NCBI RefSeq assembly: GCF_000425465.1
Contig: NZ_AUDM01000008.1
Span: 62,001-126,000 of the forward strand
DNA from: Flavobacterium filum DSM 17961
GTDB lineage: Bacteria; Bacteroidota; Bacteroidia; Flavobacteriales; Flavobacteriaceae
DNA: 64,000 nucleotides
Reading direction: 5' to 3'
A model generated the notes under the pieces. It saw nothing but the letters and a program-made list of their open reading frames with translations. It made no database searches and was not told the origin of the DNA. This document shows, piece after piece, positions 7,987-17,120 of this stretch. The position numbers were made by a program, and so were the translations under genes. Every line of letters begins with the position of its first letter. Position 1 is the first letter of the stretch.

Positions 7987-9675
7987 TTATTTAAGCTCTA
8001 CGGTTTTTGAATCACCTTCAACCAGTACTTTAATGAGGTTGTGTTTGGATAAACCTTTCATTGCTGCATCCCATTTTTTTCCACTCATCGCTGCTTTTTC
8101 TTTCAGTTCTGATAAAGCTATACTGTTGTTTTCTTTAAGAAGATTGGCAATTATTTTTTCATCATCTGTTAATTCAACTTGTTTTTTCTCCGGACGCATC
8201 TGAGGGAAAAACAAAACTTCCTGAATGGATTGATTATTCGTTAAAAACATGATTAACCTATCCATTCCGATTCCTAATCCGGAAGTTGGTGGCATGCCGT
8301 ATTCTAAAGCTCTTAAAAAATCGTTGTCAATAAACATCGCTTCGTCATCTCCACGATCAGCCAATTTTAATTGATTTTCAAAACGTTCTCTTTGGTCAAT
8401 GGGGTCATTTAATTCAGAATAAGCATTAGCTACTTCTTTGCCGCAAATCATTAATTCAAAACGCTCGGTCAATTCAGGGTTTGAACGGTGTTCTTTACAC
8501 AAAGGACTCATTTCTTTGGGATAATCAGTGATAAATGTTGGTTGGATAAAATTTCCTTCACATTTAGCACCAAAAATTTCATCAATTAACTTCCCTTTAC
8601 CCATAGAATCATCTACAGGAATGCCCATTTCAATAGCTGCTTTTCTGATTTCTTCTTCCGTTTTTCCGGAAATATCAAAACCGGTAAATTGTTTAATGGC
8701 ATCAGTCATTGTTACTCTTGGATAGGGAGCTTTAAAATTTACTTTATGCTCTCCAAAAGTGGCCTCAGTTGTTCCATTTACTTGAACAGCACAATATTCC
8801 AATAGATTTTCAGTGAATTCCATCATCCAATTATAATCTTTATACGCCACATAAATTTCCATGGCTGTAAATTCGGGATTATGGGTTCTGTCCATTCCTT
8901 CGTTTCTGAAATTTTTTGAAAATTCATAAACGCCATCAAAACCACCAACAATTAATCTTTTTAAATATAGTTCGTTGGCAATTCGCATGTATAATGGAAT
9001 ATCTAAGCTATTATGATGTGTTATAAAAGGTCTGGCAGCTGCTCCCCCCGGAATAGATTGCAATATGGGTGTTTCCACTTCAAAATATCCTTTTTCATTA
9101 AAGAAATTACGCATAGCATTGAACAATTTTGTTCTTTTTACGAAAACTTCTTTTACTTGTGGATTCACAACTAAATCAACATAACGCATTCTGTATCTGA
9201 GTTCAGGATCTGTAAATGCGTCATAAATATTTCCTTCTGAATCAGTTTTAGGTAAAGGTAATGGCTTCAGAGTTTTACTCAACAATTTTAAATCTGTAAC
9301 CTTTACTGTTTTTTCGCCAACTTGTGTCGTAAAAAGTGTGCCTTCAACACCAATAAAATCGCCTAAATCAATTAATTTTTTGAAAACTTCGTTGTATAAG
9401 TCTTTGTTTTCGCCCGGACAAAGTTCATCTCTGTTTACATACAATTGAATTCTCCCTTCGCTATCTTGCAAAGAAGCGAAAGAAGCTTTTCCTTGAATTC
9501 TGGAACTCATTATTCTACCAGCAACAATTACCTTTTTACCTTCTTCAAATTTGGTTTTAATGTCTTTTGAAGTATGATTAACAGGAAATAAATCCGCAGG
9601 ATACGGATTAATGTCCATTTGTCTTAAAAGGTCTAATTTTTCTCTACGAATAATTTCTTGTTCCGATAGTTGCAT
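7987..9675 (-). CDS. lysS: Lysyl-tRNA synthetase, class II
   Basis: A 562-residue class II aminoacyl-tRNA synthetase that charges tRNA-Lys. The N-terminal OB-fold anticodon-binding domain (about 40-150) contains GKKVIVAGRIMSSRIQGKASF. The catalytic core carries motif 2 (FRNEGMDRTHNPEFT) and motif 3 (GLGIGMDRLIMF). The last roughly 60 residues are an extra Lys/Glu-rich helical tail common in Bacteroidota LysS. The ATG at 9675 was chosen because the product then starts MQLSEQEIIRREKL as in relatives, and because a TTG start 24 bases further upstream lies inside the -7 box. It is monocistronic, with promoter and terminator both visible. Confidence 0.97.
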   Translation of the reverse strand: MQLSEQEIIRREKLDLLRQMDINPYPADLFPVNHTSKDIKTKFEEGKKVIVAGRIMSSRIQGKASFASLQDSEGRIQLYVNRDELCPGENKDLYNEVFKKLIDLGDFIGVEGTLFTTQVGEKTVKVTDLKLLSKTLKPLPLPKTDSEGNIYDAFTDPELRYRMRYVDLVVNPQVKEVFVKRTKLFNAMRNFFNEKGYFEVETPILQSIPGGAAARPFITHHNSLDIPLYMRIANELYLKRLIVGGFDGVYEFSKNFRNEGMDRTHNPEFTAMEIYVAYKDYNWMMEFTENLLEYCAVQVNGTTEATFGEHKVNFKAPYPRVTMTDAIKQFTGFDISGKTEEEIRKAAIEMGIPVDDSMGKGKLIDEIFGAKCEGNFIQPTFITDYPKEMSPLCKEHRSNPELTERFELMICGKEVANAYSELNDPIDQRERFENQLKLADRGDDEAMFIDNDFLRALEYGMPPTSGLGIGMDRLIMFLTNNQSIQEVLFFPQMRPEKKQVELTDDEKIIANLLKENNSIALSELKEKAAMSGKKWDAAMKGLSKHNLIKVLVEGDSKTVELK

Positions 9676-9696
9676 AATGTCCAAAATTTGAGCTGG

Positions 9697-9728
9697 CAAA
9701 GATAGTTATTATTTAAATATCTGTCAAA
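9697..9728 (-). promoter_or_regulatory. Promoter of lysS (-7 and -33)
   Basis: On the minus strand TTTG (9728-9725) and TATCTTTG (9704-9697) are 20 bases apart, matching both parts of the Bacteroidota sigma consensus. The -7 box ends 21 bases before the ATG at 9675, supporting that start. Confidence 0.7.
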
Positions 9729-9809
9729 GTCAAAATAAGAATCGATTTCAATAGATTTTGATTTGTTTTTTTTCGAAATTACACCTTAATATATATGCTC
9801 TTTAAATTG

Positions 9810-9817
9810 TATCTTTG
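9810..9817 (+). promoter_or_regulatory. -7 box of lipB
   Basis: TATCTTTG matches TAnnTTTG and ends 18 bases before the ATG at 9836. An in-frame TTG at 9815 falls inside this box and so cannot be the start. Confidence 0.6.
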
Positions 9818-9835
9818 TTTTTTTTAAAATTAGAT

Positions 9836-10543
9836 ATGAACAAAACTATTATTCTTGAAGATTTGCATCAAAAAGCGTATCAAGCAACTTGGGATTTACA
9901 AGAAGAGTTGTTTCAAGAAATTGTGGATATAAAAATTCAAAACAGAAGAGAAAATAGTATTCTGGAAACACCGAATTACTTTTTATTTGTTGAACATCCT
10001 CATGTTTATACTTTGGGTAAAAGTGGCGATTTTTCAAATTTATTGTTAAATGAAAAACAACTTACCGAAAAAGGAGCTGAGTTTTTTAAAATTAATAGAG
10101 GCGGAGATATTACGTATCATGGTCCCGGACAAATAGTTGGTTATCCCATTTTAGATTTAGAAAATTTTTTTACGGATATTCATAAGTATTTGCGTTTGCT
10201 AGAAGAAGTCATCATTCTTACTTTGGCCGATTATGGATTGAAAGCGGAAAGAAGTCCTGGAGAAACCGGGGTATGGTTTGATGTTGGAACTCCATTTGCC
10301 AGAAAAATTTGTGCTATGGGTGTAAAAGCTTCAAGATGGGTTACCATGCATGGATTTGCTTTGAATGTAAATGTTGATTTGTCTTACTTTGATTATATCA
10401 TTCCCTGTGGCATAAAAGGGAAAGCTGTTACAACACTTCGTAATGAATTAGGAGTGCAACATGTTGATGAAAATGAAGTAAAAGAAAAAATTCAATTTTA
10501 TTTTGAACAATTGTTCGAAGCTACTTTTAAGATACAATCATAA
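9836..10543 (+). CDS. lipB: Octanoyl-[acyl-carrier-protein]:protein N-octanoyltransferase
   Basis: A 235-residue LipB, which moves the octanoyl group from acyl carrier protein to lipoyl domains, the first step of endogenous lipoate synthesis. [12 protein letters not shown] (88-99) is the family signature. RKICAMG supplies the active-site lysine (K157) and PCGI the nucleophilic cysteine (C191). The ATG at 9836 was chosen because the only earlier start codon, a TTG at 9815, lies within the -7 box. The 3' end overlaps the convergent rnhB by 6 bases and no terminator is seen between them. Confidence 0.96.
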   Translation: MNKTIILEDLHQKAYQATWDLQEELFQEIVDIKIQNRRENSILETPNYFLFVEHPHVYTLGKSGDFSNLLLNEKQLTEKGAEFFKINRGGDITYHGPGQIVGYPILDLENFFTDIHKYLRLLEEVIILTLADYGLKAERSPGETGVWFDVGTPFARKICAMGVKASRWVTMHGFALNVNVDLSYFDYIIPCGIKGKAVTTLRNELGVQHVDENEVKEKIQFYFEQLFEATFKIQS

Positions 10544-11137
10544 ATCTAACGTATATTGATCAGGCAATAACCGAAAGCTAATGCGGTGGTATTTTGTTAT
10601 GCCAAATTTAGCAATAGCCTCTCGGTGTTCTTTTGTTGGATAACCTTTGTTTTTATTCCAATGATACATTGGAAATTCTTCATGAATATTATTCATATAA
10701 TCATCACGATAGGTTTTAGCTAAGACGGACGCTGCGGCAATACTTTTATATTTACTATCACCTTTAACAATACATTGAAAAGGAATGTCCATTATTGGTT
10801 TAAATCGATTACCATCAACAATTATATATTCAGGTATAGGATTTAATTTTTTGATGCTTTCTTGCATGGCAAAAATAGAAGCGTTCAAAATATTTATTTT
10901 GTCAATTATTTCCGGTTCGATGTGTTCAAAATGAAAAGCAATAGCTTCTGCTTCAATAATAGGTCTAATCTTTTCTCTTGTTTTTTCAGAAAGTTGTTTA
11001 GAATCATTTAATTCTTTTAAGAAAAAGTTGTCCGGTAAAATGACAGCCGCTGCTGTAACCGGACCGGCTAAACAACCTCTTCCGGCTTCATCGGTTCCAC
11101 ATTCAATTAAATAATCAGAAAATTTTTGTAAAAGCAT
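10538..11137 (-). CDS. rnhB: Ribonuclease HII
   Basis: A 199-residue RNase HII, which cuts RNA in RNA-DNA hybrids and removes single ribonucleotides from [15 protein letters not shown] near residue 16 carries the Asp-Glu metal ligands and the GRG motif of type 2 enzymes. [18 protein letters not shown] (third metal aspartate) and [17 protein letters not shown] (RNase HII lysine/aspartate motif) follow in the expected order. The length is normal. It converges on lipB with a 6-base overlap and diverges from the SusC gene across a 190-base spacer. Confidence 0.96.
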   Translation of the reverse strand: MLLQKFSDYLIECGTDEAGRGCLAGPVTAAAVILPDNFFLKELNDSKQLSEKTREKIRPIIEAEAIAFHFEHIEPEIIDKINILNASIFAMQESIKKLNPIPEYIIVDGNRFKPIMDIPFQCIVKGDSKYKSIAAASVLAKTYRDDYMNNIHEEFPMYHWNKNKGYPTKEHREAIAKFGITKYHRISFRLLPDQYTLDL

Positions 11138-11152
11138 AATTGGAATTTTTTT

Positions 11153-11172
11153 ATTTGGTCACGCAACCAAAT
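11153..11172. repeat. Small perfect inverted repeat in the rnhB leader
   Basis: ATTTGGT pairs with ACCAAAT around a 6-base loop, 16 bases upstream of rnhB. On the plus strand it is soon followed by a run of T, but no plus-strand gene ends here. It may be an operator or mRNA hairpin. Confidence 0.35.
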
Positions 11173-11239
11173 CAATTTTTTTGCATCTAAAGTATAAGTT
11201 TGTGCTTTAACATCGAACTGTCTGCAACTTTTTTAACAC

Positions 11240-11278
11240 AAATAAATAATATTATTCCGAAGTAATATTTGTTTATTT
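11240..11278. repeat. Imperfect inverted repeat upstream of the SusC gene
   Basis: A 15-16 base arm (11240-11254) and its partner (11263-11278) flank TTCCGAAG. With few mismatches this could be an operator or a leader hairpin about 50 bases before the SusC start. No TAnnTTTG box is seen in the spacer. Confidence 0.35.
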
Positions 11279-11327
11279 AATAAATTATTAAGAAGTTTGC
11301 GGAATAACTAACTCAAATAAATTTAAT

Positions 11328-14300
11328 ATGAGATCGAAGTTCAAATGGATTTTTACGCTTTTACTAGCGTTTTCAATGCAGTTTTCGTTCGCACAAGAGA
11401 AAACTGTAACAGGTACTGTTACTGATGCTAGCGGTATGCCGTTGCCAGGAGCAACAGTTGTTGTAAAAGGTACCAACAGAGGTACATCAACAGATTTTGA
11501 TGGGAAATTTTCTATCAAAGCAAGTGCGGGAGAAATTTTAGATATTTCTTTCGTAGGTTACAAAGCGTCTTCAATTAAGATTGGAGCCTCGAATGTTGTT
11601 AATGCTTCTTTAGTAGAAGATAATCAATTAGGAGAGGTGGTAGTAATCGGACAGGCTATCAAAAAAGAGAAAAAAGCTCTTGGTTATGCTGTTACTACAA
11701 TTTCTAATGAAGATTTTGCTGCAAAACCATCAACTGATGTAGCTAGAGCACTTACTGGAAAAGCTCCAGGGGTGAATATCCAACAAACAAGTGGTTTGTC
11801 TGGTTCTGGTACAAACATCATTGTACGTGGTTATTCTTCTATTACGTTAAGTAACCAGCCTTTGTTTGTTGTAGATGGGGTTCCTTTTAACTCTGATACA
11901 AACAACGATAGAGGTTTTACAACGGGTGCAACAACTTCATCAAGCCGTTTCTTAGACTTGGATCCAAATACAATTGAATCTGTAAGTGTTTTGAAAGGTT
12001 TATCTGCAACTACTTTGTATGGTTCTGCCGGTAGAAATGGTGTAATCTTAGTTACAACAAAAGCGGGTAATTCAAAAGCAATTAACAACAAAATGAGTGT
12101 ATCTGTTACTCAATCTTATTTTGCTACTGAAATTTCTAAATTACCTGAATACCAAAACAATTATGGTAATGGTTTTTATCAAAACTATTCGCCTGCATTT
12201 TCAAACTGGGGGCCAAGATTTGGTACTGCCGGTCAGCAAGGTATTGCTGCTGATGGTACTATCCCTCATTGGTATTCTGGTGTTGCAGGTTATGACACTA
12301 TTTTTCCAGAATATCAAGGTGTTAGAGTTGCTTATGCTCCTCAAAATAACGTAAAACCATTCTTTAGTACAGGTGCTGCTAATTCAACAACTGTTAGTGT
12401 TGGAGGGCGTTCTGAAAGTACAAATTACAATTTAAGTATTGGTAGAACTGATGATAAAGGTTTTATAGAAAACAATAACTATCAAAGGATGAACCTTAAC
12501 ATGGGAGGTCAAACTAAATTGAGTAATAAATTTACAATTTCTTCTGTTGTAAATTATTCTAAAATTGATAAAGTGTCTCCTCCTACTGCAGCAGGTTTTG
12601 GTTCTAATCCATTAGCAGGTGCTGTTTCAGCTTTTGCAAACATATTATATGTTCCAAGAAGTTTTGATTTGTTTGGTGTACCTTACCAAAATCCAATTGA
12701 TGGTTCATCTGTTTACTACAGAACAGATATTCAAAATCCTAGATGGACGTTGAAAAATGTTGAAGAAACAGAAGATGTTAGACGTATGACCGGTAATGTT
12801 ACTGCATTATATGACATCAACAGTTGGTCTAATATTTCTTACAGAGTAGGTTATGATGCTTACAATCAAGTTCAAGAATTTAAAGTAAATAAAGGTGGGC
12901 CACAAAGTCCAGATGGTTCTATGAGAACTACAAGCAGAATTAATACTATTTGGGATCACACATTGTCTTATAATTTTGATAAGCAATTGGGTGGTGAAAA
13001 TTCTAAATGGAATTTAGATGGTACTGTTGGTTTCAACCCAAGACAAGAAGCTTTTAATTATACTTCTACTACTAGTACTGTACAGTTCCTTTTTGGTTTT
13101 ATGGATCATCAAAACTTTGAAAACCGTGTAAACGATAGTTTTAAATCGGTTCAAAATGTTGTGGGATTGTATGGAAGTTTTACATTAGCTTACAACAAAT
13201 ATTTATACTTTAATATGCAAGGAAGAAATGATTGGGCTTCTACATTAGAAAGTGCTAACAATTCTATTTTCTATCCTTCTGCTTCTATTTCTTTTGTTCC
13301 TACAGATGCATTTTCAGGATTGAAAAATAACAAAGCTTTAAATTATTTGAAATTAAGACTAGGATATGGTACATCAGCAGGTTTCCCAAGTCCTTATCAA
13401 ACGAGAATTGGTTTATCTTCTGGTACTAATGTCTTCAACAGCCCTTATGGTGGTGTGGTGAATTTCTTAGCTATTGATAGTCAGCTTGGTAATTTGAATT
13501 TAAAGCCAGAGTTGCACAGAGAAGTTGAATTTGGTATCGAGAGTACGTTTTGGGATAGAAGATTTACTTTGGATGCATCTGTTTATGATAAACGTTCTTT
13601 TGATTTATTGTATGTTAGAAATTTAGATCCATCAACTGGTTTTACCAATACATTTGATAACATTTCTGAAATTTCTAACAAAGGGGTTGAAATTTCATTA
13701 AATGCTAAAATTATCAGACCAAAAACAGATGATGGTTTTAAATGGGATATGACCGGTATGTACACAACTAACAGAAATATCGTTGAAAGCTTAGGTTCTG
13801 ATTCAGCTGGACAAGCTTTTGCAGGATTTACAAATCTTGGTAACTTTGCAGTTGAAGGAAGACCTTATGGCGTGATTTATGGTTCTGCTATAGCAAGAGA
13901 TGCTAATGGTAATAAAATTGTTGATTACAACGGAAGTTATTTAGCTACTGATGATGTAGTTGAAATTGGTGACCCTAATGCGGATTTTAGATCAACATTA
14001 ATTAATGAATTCGCTTATAAAAATTTCTCATTACAATTCCAAATTGAATATACGCATGGCGGTGATATGTATTCAACTACTGCTTCTGCTTTGATTTCAA
14101 GAGGTTTAACAAAAGATACTGATTTTGATCGTTCTCAAACTTTTGTATTGCCTGGTGTATTGCCTAATGGTAACGTTAATAATATTCAAATACCAGCTGC
14201 ACAATGGGGCTTTGAAAACAATGGTTTTGTTATTGATGAGCAAGCAATTTTTGATGCAACAAACTTAAGATTAAGAGAGGTTTCATTATCGTATAATTTC

Positions 14301-14510
14301 CCTAAAAAGATGATTGAGAGAACTCCTTTTGGTAAAATTTCAATTTCTTTTATTGGTCAAAACTTGTGGTTCAAAGCTTTCAATTTTCCAAAATATGTTA
14401 ATTTTGACCCAGAAGTATCAAGTTTAGGTGTTGGTAATGGTCAAGGATTTGATTACTTAACCGGACCAACAGCAAAACGTTATGGTTTCAACCTTAACTT
14501 AACTTTCTAA
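11328..14510 (+). CDS. SusC/RagA-family TonB-dependent outer-membrane transporter
   Basis: A 1060-residue outer-membrane transporter. It has a signal peptide (to about residue 22), a carboxypeptidase-regulatory-like beta-sandwich (about 25-80, VTGTVTDASGMPLPGATVVVKG), then the plug domain with the SusC hallmark PLFVVDGVPF and IIVRGYSS. A long beta-barrel ends in a C-terminal Phe (FNLNLTF) as barrel proteins do. Such proteins form the pore beneath a SusD lid and import oligomers with TonB energy. The next gene encodes that lid, 6 bases downstream. SusC type does not define the substrate; here a secreted protease follows the operon, which favours peptides over glycans. The long 5' spacer holds an inverted repeat that may regulate it. 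Confidence 0.93.
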   Translation: MRSKFKWIFTLLLAFSMQFSFAQEKTVTGTVTDASGMPLPGATVVVKGTNRGTSTDFDGKFSIKASAGEILDISFVGYKASSIKIGASNVVNASLVEDNQLGEVVVIGQAIKKEKKALGYAVTTISNEDFAAKPSTDVARALTGKAPGVNIQQTSGLSGSGTNIIVRGYSSITLSNQPLFVVDGVPFNSDTNNDRGFTTGATTSSSRFLDLDPNTIESVSVLKGLSATTLYGSAGRNGVILVTTKAGNSKAINNKMSVSVTQSYFATEISKLPEYQNNYGNGFYQNYSPAFSNWGPRFGTAGQQGIAADGTIPHWYSGVAGYDTIFPEYQGVRVAYAPQNNVKPFFSTGAANSTTVSVGGRSESTNYNLSIGRTDDKGFIENNNYQRMNLNMGGQTKLSNKFTISSVVNYSKIDKVSPPTAAGFGSNPLAGAVSAFANILYVPRSFDLFGVPYQNPIDGSSVYYRTDIQNPRWTLKNVEETEDVRRMTGNVTALYDINSWSNISYRVGYDAYNQVQEFKVNKGGPQSPDGSMRTTSRINTIWDHTLSYNFDKQLGGENSKWNLDGTVGFNPRQEAFNYTSTTSTVQFLFGFMDHQNFENRVNDSFKSVQNVVGLYGSFTLAYNKYLYFNMQGRNDWASTLESANNSIFYPSASISFVPTDAFSGLKNNKALNYLKLRLGYGTSAGFPSPYQTRIGLSSGTNVFNSPYGGVVNFLAIDSQLGNLNLKPELHREVEFGIESTFWDRRFTLDASVYDKRSFDLLYVRNLDPSTGFTNTFDNISEISNKGVEISLNAKIIRPKTDDGFKWDMTGMYTTNRNIVESLGSDSAGQAFAGFTNLGNFAVEGRPYGVIYGSAIARDANGNKIVDYNGSYLATDDVVEIGDPNADFRSTLINEFAYKNFSLQFQIEYTHGGDMYSTTASALISRGLTKDTDFDRSQTFVLPGVLPNGNVNNIQIPAAQWGFENNGFVIDEQAIFDATNLRLREVSLSYNFPKKMIERTPFGKISISFIGQNLWFKAFNFPKYVNFDPEVSSLGVGNGQGFDYLTGPTAKRYGFNLNLTF

Positions 14511-14516
14511 AATTCT

Positions 14517-16211
14517 ATGAAAATGAAAAATAAATTTTTAAAATTATTTGTAGCTATTGGAATATTTTCTCTAGCTTCATGTGAAACAACAGAGTTAGAT
14601 TTGTTAGTTGATCCTAACTCTCCTTCTCCTGATCAATTGGATCCTAACTTTGTATTTAATAGTATTCAGTTAAGCTTACCTGGCTATGTAAATGCTGTAA
14701 ATGGTTTTACAAGACAGGTTACAAGACAAACCGCGATGACAGGTGGTACAACATATAATAATGCTTATCAAGAAGTTAGTTTTAATGGTATTTGGGGTTC
14801 TGGATATGGAATTCTTAATGATATTAAAGGGATGGAACCAAAAGCTACAGAACTAGGATTAAATTATCATTTAGGTGCTTCTAAGGTAATTAAAGCTTAT
14901 GTATGGTCTTCTTTAGCAGATGTTTTCGGTGATATTCCTTATTCTGAGGCTCTTTTGGGTAATGCTAATCTTTCTCCTAAATTTGATAACAGTGCTGATG
15001 TTTATAAAGGTGCTTTAACTGAATTAGATGAAGCAATTACATTATTATCACAACCTGCTTTAATTTATCCTAAACAAGATTTATATTATGGTGTAGGTGG
15101 TGGAGTTAATTCATCAACTCAAGCTAAATGGTTAACTGTAGCAAAAACATTAAAATTAAAGCTATTAAATAATGCTAGATTAAATGGTACAGCTTTGGGT
15201 GTAAATATTGCAACTGAAATGTCAACTTTATTAGCAGAAAATGATTTAATTGATACAGTTGATGAAGATTTTTCTTTTAAATATGGTACTTCAAGAGCAT
15301 TACCTAATTCACGTCATCCTAATTATAATACTTTCTATGAAAATGCTACTACTATAGGTGGTTCATATATTGGAAATTATTTTATGTGGACAGTTGTTGG
15401 AGAAAAAGCGGTTGCAGATCCTAGGAGACCTTTTTACTTCTTCAGACAAGATACTAATACTGTTGGTGAAACAATCTTTACTTTAGGCTGTGCTTATCAA
15501 TCACGTCCATCTCACTATAACAGTGCTACTTTTGCTTCATTTTATCAACCAGCTGTATTAGCGCCATTTTGTGTAGCTACAACTTCAGGTTATTGGGGTA
15601 GAGATCATGGTGATGGTTCTGGATTACCACCAGATAATGCAAAAAGATCTGTTCCTGGTGTTTATCCAGTTGGAGGAAAGTATGATGAAGGTGTTCAAGA
15701 AAGTGTTCAAACTAATGGTACTGCTGGTTTCTTAGGAGCTGGTGTAATGCCAATTTTAATGAGTTCTTGGGTTGATTTTATTAAAGCTGAAGCTGTATTA
15801 ACTCTTGGTGTTAGTGGTGATGCAAGAGCATTATTAGAATCTGGTATTAGAAAGTCTATAAATACAGTTGCTAATTTCAAAACCGGTCTACCTGCTCCAA
15901 CTGTTGCAGCTGTTGACAATTATGTAAATTATGTATTAACTGCTTATGACGCATCTACCGATGCAAGAAAATTAGAGATTGTAATAAAAGAGTATTATGT
16001 AGCTGCATGGGGTAACGGTTTAGAGTGTTATAATAACTATAGAAGAACAGGTTATCCAAGTAATATGCAACCTACTTTAAATCCTTCTACAACTGATTAT
16101 TTCTATACTGCCTTGTATCCATCTGACAGTACAGTAAATAATCCAAATTCACCTGCTAATTCTAGAACTAAGAGAGTGTTCTGGGATCCAGGTAACTTAG
16201 TATTAAACTAA
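14517..16211 (+). CDS. SusD/RagB-family surface lipoprotein (SusD-like_2 type)
   Basis: A 564-residue lipoprotein with lipobox FSLASC near residue 22. After the lipidated Cys it has the helical TPR-like body of SusD proteins, with the PNSPSPDQLDPNFVFN start typical of the nutrient-binding SusD-like_2 subgroup, and AKWLTVAKTLKLKLLNNARL in a core helix. The C-terminal helix EIVIKEYYVAAWGNGLECYNNYRRTGYP is the usual ending. It should sit on the SusC barrel as a hinged lid, binding substrate outside the cell. Two in-frame ATG codons (14517 and 14523) are possible; either gives the same signal peptide. No glycoside hydrolase or sigma/anti-sigma pair is nearby, unlike a classic polysaccharide utilisation locus. 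Confidence 0.92.
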   Translation: MKMKNKFLKLFVAIGIFSLASCETTELDLLVDPNSPSPDQLDPNFVFNSIQLSLPGYVNAVNGFTRQVTRQTAMTGGTTYNNAYQEVSFNGIWGSGYGILNDIKGMEPKATELGLNYHLGASKVIKAYVWSSLADVFGDIPYSEALLGNANLSPKFDNSADVYKGALTELDEAITLLSQPALIYPKQDLYYGVGGGVNSSTQAKWLTVAKTLKLKLLNNARLNGTALGVNIATEMSTLLAENDLIDTVDEDFSFKYGTSRALPNSRHPNYNTFYENATTIGGSYIGNYFMWTVVGEKAVADPRRPFYFFRQDTNTVGETIFTLGCAYQSRPSHYNSATFASFYQPAVLAPFCVATTSGYWGRDHGDGSGLPPDNAKRSVPGVYPVGGKYDEGVQESVQTNGTAGFLGAGVMPILMSSWVDFIKAEAVLTLGVSGDARALLESGIRKSINTVANFKTGLPAPTVAAVDNYVNYVLTAYDASTDARKLEIVIKEYYVAAWGNGLECYNNYRRTGYPSNMQPTLNPSTTDYFYTALYPSDSTVNNPNSPANSRTKRVFWDPGNLVLN

Positions 16212-16223
16212 AAAAAATAAATT

Positions 16224-17075
16224 ATGAAAAGAATTTTTTTATTATTAATGACTGTTGCTTTGTTCTCTTGTGAGGACGAAAGCAGAATTCCTACACCAGA
16301 TCGTGTAGCTGGAGCTTTTGTTTATATTGATAAGACAAAACCTGTTATCGACGTAACGCAAATTGCTACTTCAACTTTTGAAGGTGTTTTGAATAACCCA
16401 AGTGGTAATGTTGTAAAATATGATTTGTATGTAAGAAGAGTTTCTGGTGGAATAGCTGGTGATTATGCTCTTTTAGAGTCTATTACTTCATTCCCTTACA
16501 ATTTATCTGTTTCTGCTGGTGAAGTTGCTACTGCATTAGGTTTACAGTTATCTGAAATTTTACCTGGTGATCGTTTTGATTTTTGGGCAGAAACGTTTGA
16601 TGCTAATAATGTTAAAACAACATTTAATGAGCTTGCACCTAATACACAGGGTGAGGTTGGTGTAAAACAAGCATACAAATTTAATACATATGTATCATGT
16701 CCTTTCGTTCAAGCTGACGCTATTGGTGTTTATGAGTTTACAGAAGATGCTTTTGCAAATGAAACTGATGTTTTTGAAGTAATTGCGGGTTCTAGTGATG
16801 ACAAAGTTATTATGGTAGATCCATTTGGTCACCCGAGTGCCTTCAATATTGAAGTTGTTGTAGAATTAGGTTCAGGTATTGCCACTATTGAAAGACAAAA
16901 TGCTTGGGATCCTTCTTATTACAGTTTACCTGCAAATTATGGTACAGCTACAATTGGAACAAATGGTTCAGCTAGTTTCTTTTTCTCATGTACGGGAACA
17001 ATAAATTTCTCTGTAAAACATGATGTTGCAATTGGAACGTATGGATTTAAAAATTTCAAAGCACAAAAATTGTAA
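16224..17075 (+). CDS. Accessory surface lipoprotein of the SusC/SusD operon
   Basis: A 283-residue lipoprotein with a short signal ending FSC (Cys16), followed by EDES, an acidic stretch like the lipoprotein export signal that sends lipoproteins to the cell surface in this phylum. The body is beta-rich without a catalytic motif. A first half (about 25-140) resembles an Ig or fibronectin-like sheet, and the second half after YVSCPF looks like another beta domain. It lies 12 bases after the SusD gene and so belongs to the same operon, in the place taken by SusE/SusF-like binding proteins. Binding the same substrate as SusD is the likely role, by position only. Confidence 0.8.
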   Translation: MKRIFLLLMTVALFSCEDESRIPTPDRVAGAFVYIDKTKPVIDVTQIATSTFEGVLNNPSGNVVKYDLYVRRVSGGIAGDYALLESITSFPYNLSVSAGEVATALGLQLSEILPGDRFDFWAETFDANNVKTTFNELAPNTQGEVGVKQAYKFNTYVSCPFVQADAIGVYEFTEDAFANETDVFEVIAGSSDDKVIMVDPFGHPSAFNIEVVVELGSGIATIERQNAWDPSYYSLPANYGTATIGTNGSASFFFSCTGTINFSVKHDVAIGTYGFKNFKAQKL

Positions 17076-17078
17076 ACC

Positions 17079-17107
17079 TTAACCATTCGATTTTTTATCG
17101 ATGTTAA
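17079..17107 (+). other. Intercistronic hairpin within the SusC/SusD operon
   Basis: TTAAC and CGAT segments pair with ATCG and GTTAA segments, with two single-base bulges, around a T-rich loop. It could be a processing or partial termination signal that lowers expression of the last gene. Confidence 0.35.
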
Positions 17108-17120
17108 AACAAACTTAAGT

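Noticed and set aside
9697..9699. TTG as start of lysS, eight codons upstream
   Set aside because: It lies inside the TATCTTTG -7 box, so it would be upstream of the transcript start.
9815..9817. TTG as start of lipB
   Set aside because: It is part of the TATCTTTG box; the ATG at 9836 is at the right distance.
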